Positions 44,168-53,348 of a stretch of 64,000 bases of DNA are shown here, piece after piece. This DNA comes from Alteribacillus bidgolensis (lineage in GTDB: Bacteria > Bacillota > Bacilli > Bacillales > Marinococcaceae). How positions within the stretch are numbered: the stretch's first letter is position 1; the number at the start of each line of letters is the position of its first letter. Under the pieces are notes generated by a model, which made no database searches, had not been told where the DNA came from, and worked only from the letters and a program-made list of their open reading frames with translations. The stretch spans positions 1,426,001 to 1,490,000 of the forward strand of contig NZ_KZ614149.1 in NCBI RefSeq assembly GCF_002886255.1, in the 5' to 3' direction. A program made the translations under genes and the position numbers.

Positions 44168-45803
44168 TGGAATCCCTCTTTGATTCGTTGTCTTTTATTT
44201 GACTTTCTCTCGGTGACGGCCCTAGATTTTGGGTAGTACCTGTCCTCGTTATTTTCGTTTGGTTAATTAATCGAGGACGTGTTGACAAAAACGGCTTTGG
44301 GAAACGAGTGAGCGTATCTTTCAAATCAGCAAAAATGATTGGGGCAAATGGAGCTAAATACGGAATACCAAAAGAGCGCACGCTACAAGTGTGTGCGACT
44401 AACACAATGACTCCTAGTCCCACTCCGTAAAGCCCAAAAGAAGCTGCTAACATCATCATCGGAAATCGAAGTAAACGTACTGCATACACCATAGTGTGAT
44501 GGGGGATGGTCAAACTGGCAATTGCCGTACCTGCCACCACAATGACCATGGAACTTGAAACAATTCCAGCCGCAACAGCTGCTTCTCCCAATACAAGTGC
44601 ACCAACGATTGAAACAGCCTGCCCGATCGGACGCGGCATCCGAACACCAGCTTCCCGCAAAACCTCAAATGTAACTTCCATTAATAGGGCCTCTATAAAT
44701 ACCGGAAATGGAATTTGTTGTCGCTGTGCTGTCAGGCTAACTAATAAAGGTGTTGGAATCAATTCCGCATGATATGCAATAAACGCAATAAAAAGGGACG
44801 GTCCTAGTAGGGTGATTAAGAATGAAATAATTCTTAGAAGTCTCAAAAAACTGGTCATTTGCCACCGCAAATAATAATCTTCAGCCGTTTGAAAAAACTG
44901 AATCCATGTTGCTGGTAAAATTAACGGAATCGGTGTCCCATTAACAAAAATTACTATTCGTCCTTCCATTAAATTTCCTGCCACAACATCTGGACGTTCC
45001 GTTAAAAATATGGTTGGCCAAGGTGTCCATGTGTCGTCATTAATCCATTCTTCAATTGTATTGGAACTAGCAATTTCATCTGCTTCAATTTTACTCAGTC
45101 GTTCTTTGACTTCGGTAAGAAGCTTATCATTAACAATCCCTTTTACGTACATAATGGCTACATCTGTTTGTGTGATTTTCCCAAGCTTCATGGTTTCAAC
45201 CCATAAATTAGGGCTTTTAATTCTACGGCGAACCATGGCTGTATTGGTAATAAGTGACTCAACAAAGCTTTCTTTAGGCCCTCGGACAGAAGGTTCTGAC
45301 GTTGGTTCTGTAATGGATCTTAACTCCCCGCCTTCTGCCGAACAGCTAATGGCATGATCCCAGCCATCAATGAAAAGAATAGATTGTCCAGATATGAGGG
45401 AAAGCAACATCTTATTCCAGTCCGTTATGTCCTCAACTTTCTCAACTGTTAAGATATTCTCTTTAACGTATGTAAATAATTTGCTCGGTGATTGGGGATC
45501 AACACTTGCAGTATCGTTAACATTCCCCATTAGTCTTTCTATAATAGAATTGCTATTGATCGAAGTATCTGATAACCCATTTATATAAATAAGTGCAACT
45601 TTATGCAGGGAAGGTTTTCCCATTTTAAATTCACGAATATTTAAATCATCGCTGTTCCCTAAAGCTTCCTTAATATTTTTAAGGTTTTCATCTAAATAGT
45701 GACTGATTTCCAGTTTGTTTGGGTTTATTTCTGTTTCCTCATACTGTAGTGTCTGCTTTCTTTTTTTCTGTATTTTTGTTAACCGATTCCATGCACTGTT
45801 CAT
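44157..45803 (-). CDS. gerAA: spore germination protein, GerAA family
   Basis: A 548-residue A subunit of a GerA-type receptor, which forms the ligand-gated ion channel of the spore inner membrane. The long cytosolic N-terminal domain (about 1-300) has EEWINDDTWTPWPTIFLTER; the membrane part has about five helices with VRMPRPIGQAVSIVGALVLG and YAVRLLRFPMMMLAASFGLY. The proline-rich-like C-terminus (GTTQNLGPSPRESQ) is polar. It heads the A-C-B string; an intact B paralog lies upstream at 46017. Confidence 0.93.
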   Translation of the reverse strand: MNSAWNRLTKIQKKRKQTLQYEETEINPNKLEISHYLDENLKNIKEALGNSDDLNIREFKMGKPSLHKVALIYINGLSDTSINSNSIIERLMGNVNDTASVDPQSPSKLFTYVKENILTVEKVEDITDWNKMLLSLISGQSILFIDGWDHAISCSAEGGELRSITEPTSEPSVRGPKESFVESLITNTAMVRRRIKSPNLWVETMKLGKITQTDVAIMYVKGIVNDKLLTEVKERLSKIEADEIASSNTIEEWINDDTWTPWPTIFLTERPDVVAGNLMEGRIVIFVNGTPIPLILPATWIQFFQTAEDYYLRWQMTSFLRLLRIISFLITLLGPSLFIAFIAYHAELIPTPLLVSLTAQRQQIPFPVFIEALLMEVTFEVLREAGVRMPRPIGQAVSIVGALVLGEAAVAAGIVSSSMVIVVAGTAIASLTIPHHTMVYAVRLLRFPMMMLAASFGLYGVGLGVIVLVAHTCSVRSFGIPYLAPFAPIIFADLKDTLTRFPKPFLSTRPRLINQTKITRTGTTQNLGPSPRESQIKDNESKRDSNET

Positions 45804-46016
45804 TTTTCTTAAAACACTCCAAGTTTATAGTGACACCGAAAGAAGTGTTCGATGTCTTTCCTTGTTATTTATCAATGCCTTTTTTCCAGTTGTTTAATAC
45901 ATTTAATTGATGTTAAATGGTCATGGATGATTTGTTCTCTTATCCATTGTTTCACCTTAAACATTCGAAAATCGAAGGCCATTTGAAATAATCCAGTCAG
46001 TCGATAGAAGTAGTCA

Positions 46017-47138
46017 TTATGTTACATTTGATTTCGATCTACCTTTCTTTTTGAAACCATTACGAATCATAGTAACAATCAACATTAACAATGGAATAAT
46101 TATAAGAAAAGGAAGTTGAATGGGATATTGTATAGTTACTAGACCTTCTTCAATATGTTCCGCAAAATCTGAGGCAATTATCATGGATAAAAAGAGGAAA
46201 ATAACCCCAATTGGTAACACAATTTGTTGATGATTTTTCAACTTAAACAAATCGACTATTCCGATTACTGCACTATAAAGATAGATGGATGTTTTGAAAA
46301 ACATTGTAATCAGAAAGGTAAAGACAACAATAGCATCCAGTCGTTGGATAAACTCAAAAAGGTTGACCTTTCCGATGGTTGATAACAAAGGAAAAGTAGA
46401 TCTCTCCACTTCTTCGACACTAAGAACGGCGATATTTAAACTGATTGTATAACTTAAGGTAAGACCGCTTAAAATGACGGAAGACAACCACACTTTTTTC
46501 ACTAATTCGGGTCGATTTAAATAAGGAAGCAGCATGGTAAAGACAAGCATATCTCCGAAAGGGAAAACAGTAAGTAACGGAAATGCTGTCGTTAAGATTG
46601 GCTTCCACCCATTTTCCAGAAACGGCTGCAAATTATGGATATCGACACCACCTGAAACCAATACTAAAAAATTCCCTGTCAACCCAAACAAGATTAAAAT
46701 AACAATAAATACTTCTGCTGTTCTACCCAATACTTCAATCCCTAGATAAAGTACATAACAAATGGCAAGAACAAACAAGATATTAATCGCCAATAACGGT
46801 GTCTTTGGCATTGTCGAAGTAAGTAGCAAATCACCGAAGTCACGCACATTCCGGGAACCATTGTACAAAAAGTAGGCGGTGTATAACAAGCCGACGATCC
46901 ATCCCAGGTATTTGCCAAATATTTTTCTAGCATATCCAGTTAACGGCAGGTTAGGATATTGACGAAATAAAAAGTAATAAATGAAAAATAATACTATTCC
47001 CCCACACATCCCTAAAAGGATCGCGAGCCAGGCATCTTTTTTGGCCGTTACTCCATAACTTACGACCAATGAACTTCCAAGATCGAACATAAACATCAGG
47101 GTAAATAGTTGAATGGCACTAATTTTTGCTTTCTCCAC
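46017..47138 (-). CDS. gerAB: spore germination permease, GerAB family (intact paralog)
   Basis: A 373-residue APC-type germination permease with about 10 hydrophobic segments and family phrases (QLFTLMFMFDLGSSLVVSYG, TTAFPLLTVFPFGDMLVFTM, RSTFPLLSTIGKVNLFEF). GerAB subunits bind the germinant. The start is GTG with GGGAG upstream. It lies 213 nt upstream of gerAA on the same strand and is the only full B subunit here, so it may replace the broken copy at 41590. Confidence 0.92.
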   Translation of the reverse strand: MEKAKISAIQLFTLMFMFDLGSSLVVSYGVTAKKDAWLAILLGMCGGIVLFFIYYFLFRQYPNLPLTGYARKIFGKYLGWIVGLLYTAYFLYNGSRNVRDFGDLLLTSTMPKTPLLAINILFVLAICYVLYLGIEVLGRTAEVFIVILILFGLTGNFLVLVSGGVDIHNLQPFLENGWKPILTTAFPLLTVFPFGDMLVFTMLLPYLNRPELVKKVWLSSVILSGLTLSYTISLNIAVLSVEEVERSTFPLLSTIGKVNLFEFIQRLDAIVVFTFLITMFFKTSIYLYSAVIGIVDLFKLKNHQQIVLPIGVIFLFLSMIIASDFAEHIEEGLVTIQYPIQLPFLIIIPLLMLIVTMIRNGFKKKGRSKSNVT

Positions 47139-47395
47139 CGTATAGGAGCTCTCCCTTCTTTACTTACTATGTGGCTTGATCTACATGTTTGTTCAGCAGA
47201 TGAACACTTGTACAGTACATCTAACCTAGTTATTCATTCTCCCCTACTTTCTTATTTTGAATACTTTTTAAGTTATTGATGCTTCTTCAACATACGGTCC
47301 TATTTTTGAAGATGAATTAAAAATGAACAGTTTGATTTAGAACGGCCCTTCTTTTAATATCCTTTCGGATAGGCGCGATTGTTGAACAGGAAGTA
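47139..47395. other. leader/intergenic region of the germination locus
   Basis: No gene. The larger 47139-47787 interval also holds the hairpin at 47396-47439 and a weaker inverted repeat TTGCCGGTCT (47588-47597) / AGACCGGCAA (47644-47653). Confidence 0.4.
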
Positions 47396-47439
47396 AAGGA
47401 GTGTAACATATTTGTCATGTAAAATATGTTACACTCCTT
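47396..47439. terminator. perfect 17-bp hairpin with T run
   Basis: AAGGAGTGTAACATATT (47396-47412) and AATATGTTACACTCCTT (47423-47439) pair perfectly with a 10-nt loop and are followed by ATTTTTTATG on the + strand. No plus-strand gene precedes it. Confidence 0.6.
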
Positions 47440-47787
47440 ATTTTTTATGGCTTTTTTTGATTTAGGTCTTGATAAAAAGATTTGTCAGAGTGGTTTCTTT
47501 TACATATATTTGATCAGTTTTCAGCTATTTAAGCATATTTCTTACCACTTCACACACACAATCTTTAGAACTGCAGCATTCTTTCACTTGCCGGTCTCAC
47601 TAACTGCTAGTGATCAAATGAAATTTTTGCAGAGCACAAAAAAAGACCGGCAAAGCAGCACTTACGACCGATCTATATATTAATGTTTCTACATTAAGAT
47701 ACACATTTTTTATGCTGCCTTTGTTTTCGGCTGTTTTTTAGCGTACTATAAACGCCCTGCTCTCCTGCTTTTCCTTTCCTAATATGT

Positions 47788-48016
47788 TCAACGCCTCCAT
47801 ACTTCCTCCGTGACTTCTGCTAGAGAATGAATTATTTTTATCACGTCTGCCAATTCTTCAAGTGATTCGTAAACGTTATCTGTCTGCAGATACTCCGCTG
47901 TCTCTTCCTGCAGCTTCTTCTTTAATTCTCTTGTCCTGCAAGGTTGTTACGTTTCAGCGCTTGTCAACGTTCTCAATGATACGTGAAATACGATCGTTTT
48001 TTCTCTCCTTATTGCC
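47788..48016 (-). pseudogene. COG4997 phosphoribosyl-ATP pyrophosphohydrolase-like gene, decayed
   Basis: Two minus-strand frames give NKERKNDRISRIIENVDKR, a stop, NVTTLQD and then RELKKKLQEETAEYLQTDNV, YESLEELADVIKIIHSLAEV and a stop at 47788. This matches the MazG-superfamily COG4997 proteins (NKLVRDRIPEIIE...KLxEExxEYLE...EELADxLEVI). It has a premature stop, a frameshift and a lost C-terminus. Confidence 0.65.
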
Positions 48017-48089
48017 GACTTTTGCAGCGAAAATACATATGTAGGCGGTAGTCTGCAATTTCCTGCAGGCATCCTTTCAAAGTGGGGGC

Positions 48090-48560
48090 TCAACCCTTCT
48101 TTCCAATATAAGTTTCAGCAAATTCTTCTTCTGACATGACTTGAAAGCCATTTCTTTTCAACAAAGCAGCGGTTACTCCATTTCCAGTGGCTTTTTTTCC
48201 CTTAAACTCACCATTATATATGAACGAACTGCCGCAGGATGGACTGTTCTCCTTTAACACTACTGCTGCTACATCGATTTTGACAGCTTCTTCTAATGCA
48301 GTATAAGCCCCTTTCATGTAGAGGTCCGTTACAATCCTTCCTGATTTTTCAACCACTTCAGCTTTTCCATCTAATACATCTTCCCCGTCCCCCCCAATGA
48401 TTTCAGCAGGTTCTCTTGGGGTAGAAAATCCTCCAAGCAATTCAGGGCAGACAGTTACAGCTTTATTCTCTTCGACTAATTGATTGAGCTTAGTGTGTAA
48501 ACAATGGCTGCCGTCGTACCTTACTTCTAACCCGGCTAAACAAGAACTTACTAATATCAC
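48090..48560 (-). CDS. DUF523 protein
   Basis: A 156-residue DUF523 protein: N-terminal ILVSSCLAGLEVRYDGSHCL, central CPELLGGFSTPREPAEI and VLKENSPSCGSSFIYNGEFK. The conserved cysteines suggest metal or Fe-S binding, but the function is not known. The frame opens far upstream; the GTG at 48560 is chosen because AAGGAGG lies seven bases before it and other members start at this point. Confidence 0.88.
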   Translation of the reverse strand: MILVSSCLAGLEVRYDGSHCLHTKLNQLVEENKAVTVCPELLGGFSTPREPAEIIGGDGEDVLDGKAEVVEKSGRIVTDLYMKGAYTALEEAVKIDVAAVVLKENSPSCGSSFIYNGEFKGKKATGNGVTAALLKRNGFQVMSEEEFAETYIGKKG

Positions 48561-48716
48561 AATCACACCTCCTTCATTTAACTTACCATTATTTCTTTTT
48601 GTATTAAATATTTCCTTTAAGTAAACAAATAAGAATGTGTAAACATTCCCCACTTAAGTTAGGCCTAAATTGCGATGTAGAATACTATTATGCCATTAAA
48701 TAAAGGAGTAATTATT

Positions 48717-48942
48717 TTGCATCAGGCATCTCCACAAGCAATGAAATTTTCTGAATTAATTAGTGAAATCGATAATGGGGAAGTAGATTCTTCAATTTCA
48801 AAGAGAATTGTCTGGTCCAAAGAAAAAGTCAGCTCAACTGTTAGATAGTATATTGAAAGGATTTCCAATAGGGCTTTTACCATTTTGGGAAACTGTGATT
48901 GAGGATATGCTTAGGAAAGAAGAAAACGCATCTTTCGCATAA
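48717..48942 (+). pseudogene. N-terminal remnant of a DUF262 (GmrSD-like) protein
   Basis: From a TTG behind AAAGGAG the frame reads AMKFSELISEIDNGEVDSSI then SKRIVWSKEK and stops; the next frame continues KKSAQLLDSILKGFPIGLLP, WETVIEDM and a stop at 48942. This is the start of the DUF262 domain found in GmrSD-type restriction and other defence nucleases (FQRxxVW...LLDSILKGFPIG). The conserved FQR is already lost. Confidence 0.7.
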
Positions 48943-49136
48943 CAGTTTATGAAACAAATGAAAACTCTTTAAAAACGAAGCACACCACTCGAGGAAGAAG
49001 TACAACAATTTAATACAGGCAATTCTACTGCTGTTATTGCATAAAATTCATAATACAGTATCTAGCAGCGTAAATCGAAAACCTTTTTCTAAACACATGT
49101 TAACTGACATAAGAAAAAGCTAATAGTGATCAAAAC

Positions 49137-49177
49137 GGGGCTGATCTTCCGCTGATATCAACGAAAGTCTCAGCCCC
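49137..49177. terminator. hairpin near the ROK gene
   Basis: GGGGCTGA (49137-49144) and TCAGCCCC (49170-49177) pair, followed by TTTATTCTG on the + strand. The rest of 48943-49373 shows no gene. Confidence 0.5.
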
Positions 49178-49373
49178 TTTATTCTGAACGTATATAGTCG
49201 GGTTTACTATAACTGGCTTTTCTTTTGTAAGCCACTACTCACGAATCATTATGTTTAGACTTAGCTTTCGGACTCACGTGTTTAAATGATCTTTGTGTGA
49301 TCATTTATTAACATGTGGAGTGTACTTTTTCATTATGTAATACCTCCAAAGTAGTTTAAGAATTCATAAGTAG

Positions 49374-50558
49374 TTATTTAAAATGTGATTGAAAGGCTAA
49401 CACACAAGCTCCGATTGAAACCGCATTTGCGGTGGGTTGAGCCACGTGAAAATGCAGATGCTGCTTATTTAGTTGAAAAATGAACGTTTCTGCCGTTTTA
49501 ACAACTTTTTCATAGAATGCCGGATATATTCTTATGAGATCACTATTCAAAACGACTACTTCCGGGTGTAAGACATTCACCATATTGGCAATCCCCACTC
49601 CGAAATAATACGCAGACTGCAAAACGACGTTTTCAATCAAAGGATCTCCTTTCATTAATGCGTGTAGTAAATGATCCATTTTTTCATTTTTTTTATGATA
49701 TTTTTCGGGGTAAAAGTGTATTGTCTTTTCTCCAGCATTTATCTTTTTTTCTGCTTCTTCTAAAATAGAATTATATGAAATATACGAAGACAATGTCCTG
49801 TTCGATTTCGTATCTATTATCATTTCTCCAAAAGAGCTGGCGTCCCCTTTTCGGCTCTGCATGATAGTACCATTCGTCAATACCCCACAGCGAAGGCCCC
49901 AGCCGCTAATGCAATAAAGGATCGTCTTGTTAAACTCCGGATTGTTTATAGACTCATACAACGCTGCCGTATTGGCTCCGTTTTCAAGAAACACATCTGT
50001 TTGAAACGCTTGTTTGATCTCGTGGACAATCGGCACTTCATTCCAGCCTGGTGCCACAAATGCTTCAGGGTACATGATGCCTTTTTGCCGATCTAATGGT
50101 CCTACCGTTCCTAAACCTATGCCTAATATATCTTTTTTTTCCATTTCATTATCTTTTAAAAGAGCAGCTATTTCTTTCTTGAGTACAGATATGGTGTATG
50201 CAGGGGTATGATCTTCTGTCATTTGAAATGTATAATTTGCGACAGGGGCAAATGACATATCTACAATAGTAATAGCCGTCTCTACTCGTGACAAATCAAT
50301 TCCGATAATAAAAGCAGCTTTCGGATCGATCGCATACAGTGCAGGAGGCCTCCCGCCTGAAGATTCTTCGTAGTGTTCAATGCGAATCAAACCGTATTGT
50401 ATTAACGCATCTAAATGTCTGACAACGGTCGTCTGTTTCATGTTTGTCCGCTTTAAGAGCTCTGCCTTGGTAATGAGTCCATGCTGGTGAATACAACAGT
50501 AAACTTCTTTCATTCCATTAAATTTAGATGAACGCTGACGTAAAAATTCTTCTACCAC
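49374..50558 (-). CDS. ROK-family transcriptional regulator (NagC/XylR type)
   Basis: A 394-residue ROK protein with an N-terminal winged helix (ITKAELLKRTNMKQTTVVRH) and a ROK domain (IIGIDLSRVETAITIVDM; GIGLGTVGPLDRQKGIMYPE; VFLENGANTAALYE). The zinc-binding Cys cluster of ROK kinases is absent, which fits a repressor without kinase action. No sugar operon lies next to it on this strand, so its targets are elsewhere or unknown. The start is GTG with AAGGAG upstream. Confidence 0.88.
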   Translation of the reverse strand: MVEEFLRQRSSKFNGMKEVYCCIHQHGLITKAELLKRTNMKQTTVVRHLDALIQYGLIRIEHYEESSGGRPPALYAIDPKAAFIIGIDLSRVETAITIVDMSFAPVANYTFQMTEDHTPAYTISVLKKEIAALLKDNEMEKKDILGIGLGTVGPLDRQKGIMYPEAFVAPGWNEVPIVHEIKQAFQTDVFLENGANTAALYESINNPEFNKTILYCISGWGLRCGVLTNGTIMQSRKGDASSFGEMIIDTKSNRTLSSYISYNSILEEAEKKINAGEKTIHFYPEKYHKKNEKMDHLLHALMKGDPLIENVVLQSAYYFGVGIANMVNVLHPEVVVLNSDLIRIYPAFYEKVVKTAETFIFQLNKQHLHFHVAQPTANAVSIGACVLAFQSHFK

Positions 50559-50589
50559 GAGTTTTTCTCCTTAACCTGTTTTATTTTTG

Positions 50590-50690
50590 TTCGAAAAACT
50601 TGGCTTACCTCCAAGTCGAAATGGCGGAAGTCGCAGTTTTACTTATACTTTGATCCTTTAGCCTATTCCTGAAGTACAAGAAAGACCTGC
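50590..50690 (-). repeat. dispersed intergenic repeat, copy C
   Basis: The minus strand reads TAAAGGATCAAAGTATAAGT, AAAACTGCGACTTCC, then a hairpin ACTTGGAGGTAAGCCAAGT and TTTTTC. Thirty bases are identical to copy B at 30645-30735. The hairpin differs in sequence but keeps pairing, about 50 nt downstream of the SulP stop, so it may terminate that gene. Confidence 0.65.
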
Positions 50691-50726
50691 ACCCTGATAC
50701 CGGGTTCATACCACGTTTATATTAAA

Positions 50727-52424
50727 TCATATCATATAATCTACCGACTGTTGTCTCCCTTTCAAAAACTGTTCAAGGGACAGATAGCTGATAACTGCCG
50801 GATAGCGCCGGTCCCATCCGGCACGCTGTAATAAATCACGGACGGGCCCTTTTAGCTGCACGAACCATATTTGAATATCCTTATGCGTTTTATATTTTTG
50901 GATGAGCCTCTCCAATGCATCAATTCCCATGGTGTCAATATCATTGACCCCGCCCATATCAATCACTACGTCAATCGGTTCGTCTGTGTTATTCCCTGCG
51001 TCGTATATCTTCGATTCAATAACCTCTTCGACATAGCTTACATTAGAAAAATGTATTCTGGCGTCGATCCGAAGCAGAATCGCCTGCGGTATTCGTTTTG
51101 CCTTAGAAAAGCGCTGTAAGTCCCGGTAACTTCTGCTTTTATTATCCCAGCCAAGTTCTACAATATGAGGGTAGGATATGCGGTTTATTAATATACATAA
51201 TGATACCCCTACTCCGATTAACAGCCCCCATTGAATCCCAATCAACAGCGTAGCCGCAAATGTGACGATCCAGACCCCTCCATCTGACGGTTTTACCCGA
51301 AAAGCATAGCGTAAAGAAGGAATATTAATAAGACCAACGACAGCAGACAGAATGATCGCCGCGAGCGCTGCCTTAGGCAAATAGTAGAACAGCGGTGTTA
51401 AAAACAATAAGGTTAGTGTTACTCCGACCGCCGTTACGATCATCGATACTTGAGATACTGCTCCAGCCCGATGGTTCACCGCACTTCGCGAAAAACTACC
51501 AGTGACCGCATAAGCCGAAAACAGAGAGCCAGCCATATTGGAAAGGCCTATTGCCCGCAGTTCTTTATTGACGTTTAACGGAGGGCTGTCTTTTCCAGCG
51601 AGCGTTTTCGTAATTGCGAGCGACTCCATCATGGCAATTAACGCAATGGTTAACGCAGTTGGCAGTAATACCTGCATCGAAGAAAGATCCAAGGAAGGAA
51701 GAGATAAACCAGGAAACCCTTTTGGCACATCACCAACTATGCTGACGCCGACTCTATCCAAACGAAAAAATAAAACAATGAAAATATTAAAAACAACGAC
51801 AAGTAAAGGGAGCGGCAACCGCTTCGCTCTTTTTCGCAGCCCCATCAATACGACCAAGCTGCTGACCCCAATAACCGTCGTCGGTACGTGAATAGTAGAG
51901 ATGTTTTGAAATAGGGACATTAACAGAGGAACGAGCTGGTTTTGACTTGGCATATCTATGCCGAAAAAATTACCCAATTGACTTAACCCAATCGTAATCG
52001 CAACCGCTGAAGTGAATCCGTTAATTACATTTTGAGAAATAAATTTGATCAATGCCCCTGCGTTAATGGCCCCTAACACAAATTGCATCACCCCGACCAT
52101 CAGCGTTAATAAAAGGACGAGTGTAATGTACTCTGAGCTCTGCGGCTCGGCATAAAGCGAGACACCAGAAAAAATTAAAATCGATGCCATCGCCACAGGA
52201 CCGACAGCTAACTGACGGGAGGAACCAAAAAGTGCATAGATAATAAGCGGAATTGTTGACGCATACAGCCCCATCACCGGCGGCAGACCGGCCAGCAGCG
52301 CATAGGCCATTCCCTGTGGCACCAGCATGATAAATACGGTTAGTCCAGACACAATATCCTGTTTTAATGAGTTACGGCTATAGTCTCCCGGAAGGTTTAA
52401 TAAAGCTGATGATCTTTGACGCAT
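50727..52424 (-). CDS. SulP-family anion transporter with STAS domain
   Basis: A 565-residue SLC26/SulP transporter. The membrane domain (about 1-410) has the signature QGMAYALLAGLPPVMGLYAS and repeated AVGPVAMAS; the C-terminal STAS domain (about 430-545) has HFSNVSYVEEV and VVIDMGGVNDIDTMGIDALE. It may carry sulfate, bicarbonate or other oxyanions. The frame opens at 52463, but only the ATG at 52424 has a plausible upstream GAGGAG, at a long spacing, so the start is uncertain. Confidence 0.88.
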   Translation of the reverse strand: MRQRSSALLNLPGDYSRNSLKQDIVSGLTVFIMLVPQGMAYALLAGLPPVMGLYASTIPLIIYALFGSSRQLAVGPVAMASILIFSGVSLYAEPQSSEYITLVLLLTLMVGVMQFVLGAINAGALIKFISQNVINGFTSAVAITIGLSQLGNFFGIDMPSQNQLVPLLMSLFQNISTIHVPTTVIGVSSLVVLMGLRKRAKRLPLPLLVVVFNIFIVLFFRLDRVGVSIVGDVPKGFPGLSLPSLDLSSMQVLLPTALTIALIAMMESLAITKTLAGKDSPPLNVNKELRAIGLSNMAGSLFSAYAVTGSFSRSAVNHRAGAVSQVSMIVTAVGVTLTLLFLTPLFYYLPKAALAAIILSAVVGLINIPSLRYAFRVKPSDGGVWIVTFAATLLIGIQWGLLIGVGVSLCILINRISYPHIVELGWDNKSRSYRDLQRFSKAKRIPQAILLRIDARIHFSNVSYVEEVIESKIYDAGNNTDEPIDVVIDMGGVNDIDTMGIDALERLIQKYKTHKDIQIWFVQLKGPVRDLLQRAGWDRRYPAVISYLSLEQFLKGRQQSVDYMI

Positions 52425-53236
52425 TCCAACTGTCATCTCCTCTGCCCCTGCTAATAAGTACATTTTATTTTAATCCATTTTGGATAAAAGTGCTTTACTC
52501 TTACTATAAATAATTTTTCAAATAAATACAAGGGCCATAGCAACCATACTATGTAAAAATGAAATGACCGCAAACAAAGGTAAATGCTGTATTCTTGCCT
52601 GCGATCTTTCCATCTTACAAATGCGGCAATGCGATAATGACGTTTGATCCAGCAAAAATAAAGTTAATAGATAGCTTCCACAAGACTGTGCGTAAGTTAA
52701 AAATGAAGGATGGTAATTCCATCCATTATTCCTAATATTAAAGTGGTGTTCACTCTTTGCTGCACCTGCGTGGAACATGCAAAAGTAAAAGCGCTGCATT
52801 CATTCCCTTACATAAGAGTAACACGCCAACCTGCTTAAAAATAAACAAAGTGCTCATCCATTATGCTATGTGATGAGCACTTGTTCCATTTTTGTTATCT
52901 GCAGCAGTGCCATAGTTTACGAGGATGGCTGCTTTTCTTGTGTTCAACCGTAAATAGCCTTATCAAAGTGATAGGTTCATTTCCTGTTACAGGAATGCTC
53001 ATTTTGTTAACATTGTATGTATTCTTCCTTTCTTTTCTTCATAGGAACAAATACCACACCTCCATTCCCCTTCAAAATCTTCAAAATTATCAAAGGAAAA
53101 GTACCAGTAACCATAAAGAAATAGTCAAACGTCTTACGTTGTGTTTTGTAATAGACAAGAGCTTTCACTATCGAAACATATATCGTCAAAATGCCGTATA
53201 TGTTCAGATTATTCCATAATAATGTGCTACTAAAAA
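52425..53236. other. gene-free stretch beyond the SulP gene
   Basis: I found no recognisable gene. A minus-strand frame at 52518-52799 (93 codons) has no ribosome site and an odd composition rich in His, Cys and Phe, and is not called. Confidence 0.4.
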
Positions 53237-53258
53237 AAGCCCTATGTATCAAGGGCTT
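53237..53258 (-). terminator. terminator after the tRNA-like sequence
   Basis: AAGCCCT (53237-53243) and AGGGCTT (53252-53258) pair; the minus strand continues TTTTTAG. It follows the tRNA-3'-end-like sequence by about 15 nt. Confidence 0.65.
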
Positions 53259-53272
53259 GAGTATTTGAGTTA

Positions 53273-53316
53273 TGGTGTCCCGTACTGGGCTCGAACCACT
53301 GACCTCCACCTTGGTC
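53273..53316 (-). other. tRNA 3'-end-like sequence, possible attachment-site remnant
   Basis: The minus strand reads GGTGGAGGTCAGTGG, TTCGAGC, CCAGTACGGGACACCA: a T-loop, a T-stem with one mismatch, an acceptor strand and CCA. The 5' half of a tRNA is missing; in its place is a 28-nt near-palindrome (53321-53348). Elements that integrate at tRNA genes leave such 3' copies. Confidence 0.45.
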
Positions 53317-53320
53317 GGAA

Positions 53321-53348
53321 CACTCACTTCATCTAGATGGAGTGAGTG
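53321..53348. repeat. 28-nt near-perfect palindrome
   Basis: CACTCACTTCATC is mirrored by GATGGAGTGAGTG around a central TCTAGA-type core, with one mismatch per arm. It lies right beside the tRNA-like end. Confidence 0.5.

Noticed and set aside
52518..52799. 93-codon minus-strand reading frame
   Set aside because: No ribosome site, unusual amino acid make-up and no family resemblance.
53273..53316. complete functional tRNA gene
   Set aside because: Only the T-arm and acceptor strand with CCA are present; the D-arm and 5' acceptor strand cannot be found and the T-stem has a mismatch.
53007..53327. 106-codon minus-strand reading frame crossing the tRNA-like end
   Set aside because: It begins inside the tRNA-like sequence; GSSPVRDTI is a typical false translation of a tRNA 3' end.
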